A stretch of 11,624 nucleotides of DNA, taken from Amphritea sp. (GTDB lineage: Bacteria > Pseudomonadota > Gammaproteobacteria > Pseudomonadales > Nitrincolaceae). The stretch lies in the NCBI GenBank assembly GCA_024679635.1, contig JAIBDA010000030.1:1-11624 (forward strand), read 5' to 3'. Position 1 is the first letter of the stretch; each line of letters opens with the position of its first letter. A model generated the notes under the pieces. The model ran no database searches. It was not told the DNA's origin and saw nothing but the letters and a program-made list of their open reading frames with translations. Positions 1 through 7,019 of the stretch are shown here, piece after piece. The position numbers and the translations under genes are program-made.

Positions 1-489
1 CAATAAAAAGGTCTCCCGTTCAATAGACATACCTTTCTTATCGCTGGTTGCCATAGTCTCTTCATTATGGGCGATAGCATCATGAATATTAATCCATACC
101 GGCTTCATTCCATTTTCAATTTCGTGGCTCTCAAATTCGGTATCCCCTAACTCCTCGTCAATAGAACAGCGATAACAGTAAGATTCCATATGGACTACAT
201 CATAGCCATGCTTATGCCAGGGCCGATATTCTTCATATAAACCGAACGCCTGAATATCTCTTATATTTTTTGCTCCCGTTTCTTCCTTCAATTCACGAAC
301 CAAACCCGCCTGCACTTCTTCACCTTCGTCTACCCCACCACCCGGCAAACTATAGTCATGGTATCGCTCGGTATATAACAATAAAATCTGCTCACCGTTG
401 AGAATAATTCCCCGTGCTGCTTGACGCGTAAAAACGCTGCCGTTAATCGTTGTTATATCCGGATGAATGGTCGACTTCAATAATTGCAT
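1..489 (-). CDS. Nudix hydrolase, C-terminus cut off by the window edge
   Basis: Read on the minus strand from ATG at 489, the frame stays open for 163 codons to base 1, so the stop lies outside the window. A complete Nudix box is visible: GGGVDEGEEVQAG followed by LVRELKEETGA, matching Gx5Ex7REUxEExGU. This box binds the divalent metal and the diphosphate of a nucleoside-diphosphate-X substrate. Downstream there is an aromatic, His-rich stretch (YEEYRPWHKHGYD) and many acidic residues. The actual substrate cannot be told from this. An in-frame GTG at 519 would add ten residues; neither start has an ideal ribosome site, and ATG was chosen because it sits close to the expected domain start. 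The gene is divergent from the permease at 670 with a 180-bp gap that holds no gene. Family assignment is firm; function is unknown. Confidence 0.88.
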   Translation of the reverse strand, partial: MQLLKSTIHPDITTINGSVFTRQAARGIILNGEQILLLYTERYHDYSLPGGGVDEGEEVQAGLVRELKEETGAKNIRDIQAFGLYEEYRPWHKHGYDVVHMESYCYRCSIDEELGDTEFESHEIENGMKPVWINIHDAIAHNEETMATSDKKGMSIERETFLL

Positions 490-669
490 AATACTGTTCA
501 GGCCTTTTAAAAATTTCACATTCGTTCTTTTCAGACAGTTTGTAGTCCTACCTACCCAGATTCAGCGGAAGATTAGCCAGACTAATTCAGCATGAGTATT
601 TAGCACTGTTGTTAACCGGAAAAACAGCTTAATTTTGATTTCTATCAATGTAACAGGCAAACAACAGTA

Positions 670-1545
670 ATGAATGATACAGACTATTTCAAAGGCGCAT
701 TCCTGGTTGTAGCTGCTACAATCTGCTTCGCCTTTCAACCGGTATTTGGTCACCTTGCATATGACGACGGTGCTAATGCTGTAGGATTGCTGTGGCTCAG
801 ATTTCTCTTAGCTGCAATATTGTTACAACTATTCACCTGGCGTGCCAGTTCTCAGGGATGGCTAACCCCACTTTTAATAGGCATTGTCCTGTCGATCGGT
901 GCTCTCAGCTATTTCTTTGCCCTGACTCAACTCTCAGTGGGCCTGGCAACGCTATTCTTTTTTCTCTTTCCGGTTTATATTTTTCTGTTCTCAGTATTAC
1001 TGCGCCAGGAATCTGTTTCGTTAGTAAAGTGTAATGCCATCCTCTTTGCTATGACCGGTATCTATATCAGCGTGGATATCAATAGTGCCCTGCCGCTATG
1101 GGGAGTTACCTGCGGCCTGATTGCGGGCGCCTGCTACGGCGCCTATATCATGCTAAGCAACCATTTTCTGGTGCATAAAAACCCCTTTGAATCGTTGAGC
1201 TGGGTCACAACAGGTGCCTTGCTCTGCTTATCAGTTCCAGCCCTCGCTGGGCAGGCCATATTACCCGATAGTTACATCGGATATGGCGCAGCACTTGGGC
1301 TTTGCCTGATCAGTACTCTGCTATCGTTCAGTTTGCTGCTGGCAGGCACACGACTGATGCGGCGCGCAACCGATGTCGCAGTATTAACTACAACTGAAAT
1401 CGGTTCTACGCTGTTTTTAGCCTGGTTACTGTTAAGTGAGAATGTAACTTCCGAAGAAATTATCGGTGCAGGATTAGTGTTTTTTGCCGCCGTTACCATT
1501 CTTGCGTCCCGACGACGTGAAGCCAGCTCAGCGCTGGCCGAGTGA
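670..1545 (+). CDS. EamA/DMT-family inner-membrane permease
   Basis: A 291-residue, strongly hydrophobic protein of the usual length for ten-helix drug/metabolite transporters, built as two EamA halves (about residues 7-130 and 145-280). The first half begins with a helix reading ATICFAFQPVFGHLAY and the last helix is followed by a short basic tail (ASRRREASS), typical of a cytoplasmic C-terminus. Members export or import amino acids, metabolites or drugs; the substrate here cannot be predicted. The ribosome site before ATG is weak. The gene runs toward the minus-strand regulator and their 3' ends overlap by 18 bp with no hairpin between them. It is probably not part of the oxygenase cluster, though a role in exporting a pathway product cannot be excluded. 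Confidence 0.9.
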   Translation: MNDTDYFKGAFLVVAATICFAFQPVFGHLAYDDGANAVGLLWLRFLLAAILLQLFTWRASSQGWLTPLLIGIVLSIGALSYFFALTQLSVGLATLFFFLFPVYIFLFSVLLRQESVSLVKCNAILFAMTGIYISVDINSALPLWGVTCGLIAGACYGAYIMLSNHFLVHKNPFESLSWVTTGALLCLSVPALAGQAILPDSYIGYGAALGLCLISTLLSFSLLLAGTRLMRRATDVAVLTTTEIGSTLFLAWLLLSENVTSEEIIGAGLVFFAAVTILASRRREASSALAE

Positions 1546-2508
1546 TCTCTGTGGGCGCTCCACCACAATCGTATCCATGCGATCCCGCTTAGGCCCAACA
1601 CCGAAAAATCGACTATAGGTACGTGAAAAGTGCGGACTCGAACTAAAACCACAAACCGCAGCAATTTCACCGATATCCAAAGGCGAATTATGAATCAGCT
1701 GCTGGGCATGCTCGAGCCGTATTTTCAGATAGTAATTAGCCGGCGTGGTATGCAGGTGCCGCTTAAACAGTCGCTCCAGATGACGCACTGAAACATGTGC
1801 CTTATCAGCAAGTTCCACCGAAGTTAGCGGCGTACTGATACTGGTCTGCATTAGCTTAAGCACTTTATACAGACGCGGTTCATGCAGCTGAATAATATCT
1901 TCCTCTGAAACACTGGGCTGGCGCTCAGGAATCATGAGATGACTAGCGATCACTTCAACCACCGCCTCGCTGAAATGCTGCTGGATCATATGTAACATTA
2001 AGCCACTCACCGCAAAACCGCCGGTACAACTGATGCAACCGGTGGTAATTTCAAACTGTGACTTACTGATCTCCAGATGTGGATAACGCTTACTAAAGCC
2101 AGCTGCAGCCTGCCAATGAATACTGACCGGACCTTTATTCAATAACTTAGCTTCAGCCAGCAGGTAACTTCCGGTATCAACACCACCAAAAACAGTGTTG
2201 TGCTTATACAGCATACGTAACCACCACAGCAGTGCAGGTTTACTGTACTGCCAGGGTCGTGTTCCACCGCAAATAAATAAATTTGCAGGTCTACTGTACT
2301 GATAATCTTGCGCCGAGAGCACCAAAGCGTTGCTGGCCGCTACCTCATTGCTATCCGGGCTGAGTAACTCCCAGTTATAAAGTGACTGACCTGTAATCTC
2401 ATTAGCCAGTCGCAAGGGATCAATAGCTGCTTGCAGTGAGGCCATTGAATAGCCGGGTAATAGAAGAAACGACAACCGATAGCTGCCATCAAGTTCAGGT
2501 TTAAGCAT
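1528..2508 (-). CDS. GlxA/GbdR-like AraC regulator with DJ-1/PfpI (GATase1-like) sensor domain
   Basis: A 326-residue transcription factor. Residues about 10-195 form a DJ-1/PfpI-like domain. At the nucleophile elbow the motif is GGVDTGS, with Asp111 where catalytic relatives carry cysteine, so this domain should sense a ligand rather than act as an enzyme. Residues about 229-300 hold the two AraC helix-turn-helix motifs (SVELADKAHVSVRHLERLF and DIGEIAAVCGFSSSPHFSR). This architecture is that of the GATase1-like regulators GbdR, CdhR and SouR, which activate catabolism of glycine betaine, carnitine and sarcosine. It is the last gene of the cluster, 55 bp after the glyoxalase II gene on the same strand, so it is the likely pathway regulator. 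AGGGGTAAGG precedes its ATG. The ligand is unknown; family and likely local role are well supported. Confidence 0.9.
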   Translation of the reverse strand: MLKPELDGSYRLSFLLLPGYSMASLQAAIDPLRLANEITGQSLYNWELLSPDSNEVAASNALVLSAQDYQYSRPANLFICGGTRPWQYSKPALLWWLRMLYKHNTVFGGVDTGSYLLAEAKLLNKGPVSIHWQAAAGFSKRYPHLEISKSQFEITTGCISCTGGFAVSGLMLHMIQQHFSEAVVEVIASHLMIPERQPSVSEEDIIQLHEPRLYKVLKLMQTSISTPLTSVELADKAHVSVRHLERLFKRHLHTTPANYYLKIRLEHAQQLIHNSPLDIGEIAAVCGFSSSPHFSRTYSRFFGVGPKRDRMDTIVVERPQRSLGQR

Positions 2509-2563
2509 AACCTTACCCCTCTAATGCAGAGTTTTTAATACAGATTGAACATCGCAGAGATGT

Positions 2564-3358
2564 TCAGGCCTGGTCTTTTTGCTGGCGAATTTCAGCAAAC
2601 ACCTGATCTGCCGGGTAATTCAGCATATTCAGTTGTTGTTGAAGTTCAGGCCGGTCAGCCCGCATAAAGGGATTCGTATTTATTTCCTGCAGTACAGAGG
2701 TCGGTAAGGTAGGTAAATTATCAGCACGTAGCTTTTCAACTTCAGCAACTCGCTGCTGCAAGGCAACATTGTTGGGCTCAAGGGCTAAAGCAAAACGGGC
2801 ATTCGATAAGGTATATTCATGGCCACAATAGATTGCAGTGGCCGGTGGTAAATCACGTAGCTTCTGGAGACTCTGCCACATCTGCTGTGGCGAGCCCTCA
2901 AACAGGCGACCGCATCCCATCGAGAATAAGGTATCACCCACAAACACCGCGTCTAAGGACGGTACCCAGTAGACAATATGTCCCAGGGTATGACCCGGCG
3001 TCGCCAGCACTTCTATGTTGATTTCACCCAGCTGAACCTGATCACCATGTCCTACGGCGCGGTCGATCCCAGGAATAATATCGCCGTTTATTTCAGAACC
3101 GATGACCGTGCAGTTATAGCGATCTTTCAGTTCCAGGTGACCATCGATATGATCCCAGTGATGATGAGTCGTTAAGATATGACTTAACTGCCAGTTTCTG
3201 GCTTCTAGTTGTCGAATGATTTCAGTCGCATCCGGTGTATCGATAACGGCGGTGTGGCCGCTGACTGGATCATGAATCAAACTGCAGTAATTATCTGATA
3301 AGCAGCTGAACTGTATAATTTCGGGTTGAGTATTCTGGGAGAACTGTGTTTTATTCAT
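2564..3358 (-). CDS. gloB: Glyoxalase II-like hydroxyacylglutathione hydrolase (metallo-beta-lactamase fold)
   Basis: A 264-residue binuclear metal hydrolase that should cleave an S-acylglutathione to the acid and free glutathione in the cytoplasm. The metal ligands are all present: THHHWDH (His65, His67, Asp69, His70), TPGHT (His123), GDTLF (Asp142) and CGHEYT (His180). The glyoxalase II signature GCGRLFEGS and a C-terminal helical domain with NPFMRAD are also visible, so this is the GloB type rather than a generic lactamase-fold protein. It has about ten extra N-terminal residues and reads CLSDNYCSLIHDP and VIDTPDA where E. coli GloB has DDNYIWVL and VDPGDA, a variant I associate more with alphaproteobacterial forms. 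It follows the reductase gene by 113 bp on the same strand. It is probably a pathway-dedicated copy; housekeeping glyoxalase II is the alternative. Confidence 0.87.
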   Translation of the reverse strand: MNKTQFSQNTQPEIIQFSCLSDNYCSLIHDPVSGHTAVIDTPDATEIIRQLEARNWQLSHILTTHHHWDHIDGHLELKDRYNCTVIGSEINGDIIPGIDRAVGHGDQVQLGEINIEVLATPGHTLGHIVYWVPSLDAVFVGDTLFSMGCGRLFEGSPQQMWQSLQKLRDLPPATAIYCGHEYTLSNARFALALEPNNVALQQRVAEVEKLRADNLPTLPTSVLQEINTNPFMRADRPELQQQLNMLNYPADQVFAEIRQQKDQA

Positions 3359-3471
3359 GGGAATATACCCTATTGTTTTTATTATATATTTATAATTTTG
3401 TAGCCGTACAGGCTGACTGCACTGGCGTTGTGTTACACCCTACAAAAAGCCTTACATATAGAATTATCGGC

Positions 3472-4431
3472 TCAGAGATCAAGCTTGAGCCGGGTTGATT
3501 TGGCGCGGGAACAGCAAACCATTAAGACACTCTGTTCGGCTTGTTCGTCGGCAGTAAGCACACTGTCGCGATGATCCGCTTCACCTTCCAGCAAACCCAC
3601 TTCACAACTACCGCAAAGCCCCTCTTCACACATAGTTTCAATCTGATGTCCTTCAGCCCTGAGCACTTCCAGAATGCTCTGCTCTGGTAAGATCTCGATA
3701 ACTGTTCCACTGTTTGCCAGCTCAATCTCAAAACTTCCGTTAACGATGCTCTCATCGACAGGCGCCGCGGAAAAACGTTCATAGATAACACTGATATTAG
3801 ATTTACCTTCAGCGGCATCGAGAATCGATTGCAGTAATGGCTCAGAGCCACAGGTATAGACTTCGGTTGCTTGTGAATACGCTCTAAATAATTCTTCAAT
3901 ATCTAGGCGTTTACTGCTGTCACCGTAGCTATAGTGACACTTAATCTGTTCACCCAGCTGCTGGCTAAGTTGTTCAGCAAAAGCGGCCTGCTCTGGAGTA
4001 CGACTCAGGTAGTGCAGAGTAAATGGCTTTTCCAACTGCTGTAATCGCGCTGCCATCAACATAATCGGTGTAATGCCAATGCCACCGGCAATCAGCAGGT
4101 AATTGTTTGCGTTCTCATTGAGTTCAAAGTGATTACGGGGGGCGTTGATCTGCACTTCGCAGTCCTGTTGCAGATGCTGATGAATCCAGGCGGAACCACC
4201 GCGGCCCTCTTCTTCTAACAACACTGCCACCTGATATTCATGACGGCGAGCGGGATCGCTGCACAGGGAGTATTGTCGTATCAGACCGTTTTCCAGTAAC
4301 AGGTCGATATGTGCACCAGCGCTAAACTCGGGCAGAACTGACTGGTCATCGCAGGCCAGTGTGTAGGTATGAACATTGTGAGCCACTTGTTCAACGGCGG
4401 TAACACGGGTCGTAATGCTCTGGGCTGTCAT
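3472..4431 (-). CDS. PDR-type ferredoxin-NAD(P)H reductase, electron donor to the Rieske oxygenase (CntB/GbcB-like)
   Basis: A 319-residue iron-sulfur flavoprotein that moves electrons from NAD(P)H through flavin to a plant-type 2Fe-2S centre. Domains in order: flavin-binding barrel with RQYS at residues 52-55; nucleotide-binding domain with GGIGITP at 116-122; C-terminal ferredoxin domain with Cys268, Cys273, Cys276 and Cys306 spaced Cx4Cx2Cx29C. This order is that of phthalate dioxygenase reductase, VanB and the carnitine oxygenase reductase CntB. The start is placed at ATG 4431 because a strong GAGGAGGT ribosome site lies just upstream; a longer reading from 4446 lacks one. It is 210 bp after the cupin gene, with a stem-loop in the gap. 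It is the only reductase in the window, so pairing with the Rieske enzyme at 5648-6772 is the natural inference. Confidence 0.93.
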   Translation of the reverse strand: MTAQSITTRVTAVEQVAHNVHTYTLACDDQSVLPEFSAGAHIDLLLENGLIRQYSLCSDPARRHEYQVAVLLEEEGRGGSAWIHQHLQQDCEVQINAPRNHFELNENANNYLLIAGGIGITPIMLMAARLQQLEKPFTLHYLSRTPEQAAFAEQLSQQLGEQIKCHYSYGDSSKRLDIEELFRAYSQATEVYTCGSEPLLQSILDAAEGKSNISVIYERFSAAPVDESIVNGSFEIELANSGTVIEILPEQSILEVLRAEGHQIETMCEEGLCGSCEVGLLEGEADHRDSVLTADEQAEQSVLMVCCSRAKSTRLKLDL

Positions 4432-4583
4432 GGCTGACCTCCTCAATTATTATGGTTGTTATTTTTAGGCGTTATTCTGAGAGGGGAGCTTTAATAATCT
4501 GATAATGACGACCAACCGGACATGCATAGCGCATGATGGTGCAAAGGTAATGCAAAAATAGCGCAATGACAGCCCGGTGATCG

Positions 4584-4607
4584 TCAGGACCGAATAAGCG
4601 GTCCTGA
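4584..4607 (-). other. Intercistronic stem-loop between cupin and reductase genes
   Basis: The arms TCAGGACCG (4584-4592) and CGGTCCTGA (4599-4607) are perfectly complementary over 9 bp, with a 6-base loop. The structure lies after the cupin stop codon. On the transcribed minus strand no U-run follows, so it is not a classic intrinsic terminator. It could protect the upstream transcript end, mark an RNA processing site or lower expression of the downstream genes. Confidence 0.55.
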
Positions 4608-4641
4608 GTTTTGAATATTAAGTCTTGATCACAAGAGAGGC

Positions 4642-5028
4642 TTACATATCTTCCGGATCAATACCTGGTACTTCAGTAATGCCCAGCTTCTGTTTCCAAT
4701 CAACCGGATAAACCGCGTAGAAAATGATACAACGCTCGTCACACTCATACTTAACATCCATACCCTTAGGCATATACAGAACATCACCTTCGGCGCACTG
4801 ATAAGAAACACCATCAGCAATCAGACGAAAGTTACCCTCTTTAACGAATACAATCTCATCAACTTCCAGATTCCATGGCACAGAGATGTTATTCAGAAAA
4901 TTAACACCGCCAGCCATTGATTCACTGACTTTGGTCGTAACGCATGGCTTTATATAAGTACCGCCTGGTTGCAGCTCATGGTAGCGGTGTTCGATATCTG
5001 TAAATTTAAACAGCGTAGGAGTTGGCAT
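4642..5028 (-). CDS. Small single-domain cupin, EutQ-like, without the usual metal-binding histidines
   Basis: A 128-residue cupin-fold protein. The first motif region reads VPWNLEVDEIVFVKEG (residues 50-65), keeping the Glu and terminal Gly of Gx5HxHx3-4Ex6G but with no His. The second region reads GDVLYMPKGMDV (81-92), keeping Gx5PxG but with Val92 where the metal-binding His should be. It therefore resembles the EutQ-type cupins and is unlikely to bind iron or manganese in the standard way. The start at ATG 5028 is chosen because AGGAAG lies 8 bases upstream; an ORF start at 5061 has no such site. It sits between the glyoxalase I-like and reductase genes, so a role in the pathway is likely, but the reaction is unknown. 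It could isomerise or hydrolyse an intermediate, or bind one. Confidence 0.82.
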   Translation of the reverse strand: MPTPTLFKFTDIEHRYHELQPGGTYIKPCVTTKVSESMAGGVNFLNNISVPWNLEVDEIVFVKEGNFRLIADGVSYQCAEGDVLYMPKGMDVKYECDERCIIFYAVYPVDWKQKLGITEVPGIDPEDM

Positions 5029-5127
5029 ATTTTTTCTTCCTATTTTTGGATTTATTAGCATGGAACATTTATTTCAGCAGCAATCGACCCTCCGACGATG
5101 CGGATAGCGTTGCTACAGCATAAAAAT

Positions 5128-5544
5128 TTAAACGTTAACAGGTTCGTTCAGTTCGATTACGTAACCATCCGGGTCTTCAACAAAACCCAGCATACGGGTG
5201 CCATGATTCATCGGTTTAGCCGGGCTGCGAATAGTGACGCCTTCGCTTTCCAGATAAGCCATAGCTTCAACAACACTCTCAACGTTGAACGCCAGATGAC
5301 CGTAAGCCTTACCTTTTTCATATGGCTCTGGCTGATCCCAGTTATGGGTCAGTTCCAGCGTAGTGGTGATATTTTCAGGACCGAATCCTATAAAGACATT
5401 GGTAAAACGGCCTTCCGGATAATCGGTGTTGCGCAATACTTCCATACCCAGCAGACGGGTATAAAAATCCAGAGATTTTTCCAGGTTACAAACCCGGATC
5501 ATCGTATGATCCAAACGGAACTTAATATTTCCTGCGTTAGACAT
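5128..5544 (-). CDS. gloA: Glyoxalase I-like VOC-family protein (lactoylglutathione lyase type)
   Basis: A 138-residue protein that aligns by eye with E. coli GloA along its length: HTMIRV near the start, SLDFYTRLLGMEVLR, LELTHNW, YGHLAFNV and FVEDPDGYVIELNE. The four metal ligands of glyoxalase I are present at His13, Glu64, His83 and Glu131, so it should be an active metalloenzyme isomerising a hemithioacetal of glutathione and a 2-oxoaldehyde. Related VOC proteins can be ring-cleaving dioxygenases, but those are longer and the GloA-like segments argue against it. AAGGGTGAG precedes ATG 5544. It lies 103 bp after the Rieske gene and 99 bp before the cupin. Together with the glyoxalase II-like gene it completes a glyoxalase route inside the cluster. 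It may act on a pathway-specific aldehyde rather than methylglyoxal. Confidence 0.87.
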   Translation of the reverse strand: MSNAGNIKFRLDHTMIRVCNLEKSLDFYTRLLGMEVLRNTDYPEGRFTNVFIGFGPENITTTLELTHNWDQPEPYEKGKAYGHLAFNVESVVEAMAYLESEGVTIRSPAKPMNHGTRMLGFVEDPDGYVIELNEPVNV

Positions 5545-5596
5545 TTCTCACCCTTTTAAACAACACCGGACAACAATGCCCGACTAAAATTGGCTA

Positions 5597-5625
5597 TCAG
5601 GGATACGGCTGAGCGTAACCCCTGA
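5597..5625 (-). other. Interrupted stem-loop between Rieske and VOC genes
   Basis: TCAGGG (5597-5602) pairs with CCCTGA (5620-5625), and the inner TACG (5604-5607) pairs with CGTA (5614-5617) around a 6-base loop, with a small internal bulge. It lies 23 bp beyond the Rieske stop codon. On the minus strand it is followed a few bases later by AATTTTAG, a poor U-tract. It may be a partial terminator or a stability element that leaves the oxygenase mRNA in excess over the downstream genes. Confidence 0.5.
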
Positions 5626-5647
5626 CCTGATCTTCTTGTACTGAGCT

Positions 5648-6772
5648 TCAGCTAACAGCCTCAATAACCTGCTCCTGGAAATTGCGGACACTGCTTTCCC
5701 AATGGGTCGACAAAACGCCGCCGTCAGCAACAGTAGACTTACGGCCTTCCTGCAGACGGATACAAACTTCATGGTCTTCTTTATGTACATCGATCCACAG
5801 CTGCTTCAGCTTTTCTGCGCTATCAGCATCAAGCTCAGTACCGTCGGTCATATAGATAGCGCGACGCTGCAGAGTCTTACCTGGCCCTACAGGAATATTC
5901 AGATGTACGCCCATCTGGTCCGGGAAGTAGCGACCAAAAACAAAAGTAGGAAATAGCGTCAGATAACGGGAACTCACCGCTAAGGTATTGCCACTACCAT
6001 CACCACCTTCACTTTCATCATCCAGATCGACCGCACTCCCCTGACAATGACCGTCATCAACAATATAGTGGTCAACCAATGGCTGATCGGTAGTGGAAGA
6101 ATGGACAAACTGAACATGGTAAGGCTCGATGAAGTTTTCCATCAGGAACTTCCAGTTGGTATCAACGATTCCCAGATCAATCACACCAACCAGCTTGGCC
6201 TTTTCAAAATCCAGACCATCTAAACGGTTCTTCAATGGCGCGACAAACTCATCGAAAGGCTGTGCATCGCCACTGACGTTAACGAATACCCAGTCATACC
6301 AAACCGCACACTGCACTTCTTTAAGGCCATGCTCCTGAGGATCAAAACCTTCAGGTACAGAGTTAGGTTCTTCACCCCCAAAGTAAGGTGTGGTGCGCAG
6401 TGCTCCATCCAGACCATAAGCCCAGGCGTGGTAAGGGCACTTCAGCAGTCGCCCGACATTCTGCGGACTATCAACCAGTTTAAGGCAGCGATGACGGCAG
6501 ACATTATGAAAAGCCTTAATACTGCCATCCTGGTTACGTACCAGAATCAACGGGCTATCCCCGACTGTTACCGGAATGGTATCGCCGGACCGGGCCATCT
6601 CATGGGCAAAGCCTACTAATACCCAGGAATTGGGAAACAATGATGCCTTTTCAGCTTCCCAGAACTTCTCATCGGTATAAGCGGAAGGCGGTAACCCTGT
6701 TTTCAAAGGGCCTGACTCATTAAAAGCTTCTAAGCTGCTGCTAAACGTTTGATCGGTTGCAATCAGGGACAT
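5648..6772 (-). CDS. Rieske non-heme iron oxygenase, CntA/GbcA-like catalytic subunit
   Basis: A 374-residue oxygenase alpha subunit. The N-terminal Rieske domain shows Cys92-x-His94-x17-Cys112-x2-His115 (CRHR and CPYHAW), which holds the 2Fe-2S cluster. The catalytic domain shows Glu216-x2-His219-x4-His224 (IEPYHVQFVH) and Asp333 (HKEDHE), the mononuclear iron site. A glutamate three residues before the first iron His is the bridging residue of carnitine oxygenase CntA and related quaternary-ammonium enzymes, where most aromatic dioxygenases have Asp. No beta subunit is encoded, as expected for an alpha-only trimer. An acidic, Gly-rich stretch lies at about 249-262. GGAG lies 7 bases before ATG 6772. 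It is the first gene of the cluster, divergent from the BCCT carrier. Substrate is probably a betaine or other onium compound; N-demethylation or C-N cleavage is inferred, not shown. Confidence 0.93.
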   Translation of the reverse strand: MSLIATDQTFSSSLEAFNESGPLKTGLPPSAYTDEKFWEAEKASLFPNSWVLVGFAHEMARSGDTIPVTVGDSPLILVRNQDGSIKAFHNVCRHRCLKLVDSPQNVGRLLKCPYHAWAYGLDGALRTTPYFGGEEPNSVPEGFDPQEHGLKEVQCAVWYDWVFVNVSGDAQPFDEFVAPLKNRLDGLDFEKAKLVGVIDLGIVDTNWKFLMENFIEPYHVQFVHSSTTDQPLVDHYIVDDGHCQGSAVDLDDESEGGDGSGNTLAVSSRYLTLFPTFVFGRYFPDQMGVHLNIPVGPGKTLQRRAIYMTDGTELDADSAEKLKQLWIDVHKEDHEVCIRLQEGRKSTVADGGVLSTHWESSVRNFQEQVIEAVS

Positions 6773-6961
6773 TATTATTCTCCGAATCTCTTATTCTATT
6801 TGTGCATCGGTCGCCGACTAAGGCGGTTTTTTATGCCTTATTACTTCTTGTCATTAAGAAGAATGCATCTCTGATTCAATCTTTTCGATTCATAGTCGTA
6901 GCTGACTGTCAACGAAATCTATCAAGGAAAAATAAATAAACCCAATTCAAAAATTACGCTA

Positions 6962-6982
6962 GTCATTAGCTGAGCTCATGAC
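6962..6982. promoter_or_regulatory. Near-perfect 21-bp palindrome, candidate operator
   Basis: The half-sites GTCATTAGCT (6962-6971) and AGCTCATGAC (6973-6982) flank a central G and match in 9 of 10 pairs. It lies 190 bp upstream of the oxygenase start. No U-run follows on either strand, so a protein-binding site is a better reading than a terminator. Which protein binds is unknown. Confidence 0.45.
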
Positions 6983-7019
6983 AAAAAACATTGAAACTCT
7001 TTATAAAGGAATAGAGATA

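Noticed and set aside
1272..1670. Open frame of 132 codons on the minus strand across the permease end
   Set aside because: It lies antisense to the permease and in another frame of the regulator, with no domain pattern; it is a shadow.
5128..5544. Extradiol ring-cleavage dioxygenase reading of the VOC protein
   Set aside because: Length and segments such as LELTHNW and FVEDPDGYVIELNE follow glyoxalase I; extradiol enzymes are about twice as long.
3472..6772. Assignment as glycine betaine demethylase GbcAB or carnitine oxygenase CntAB
   Set aside because: Family resemblance is clear, but the expected partner genes (dimethylglycine and sarcosine oxidation, or malic semialdehyde oxidation) are absent and unexpected glyoxalase genes are present, so no specific name was given.
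6812..6832. Terminator-like CGCC/GGCG stem followed by T6 on the plus strand
   Set aside because: Only a 4-bp stem, and no plus-strand gene ends upstream of it; on the minus strand, which is transcribed here, the run is A rather than U.
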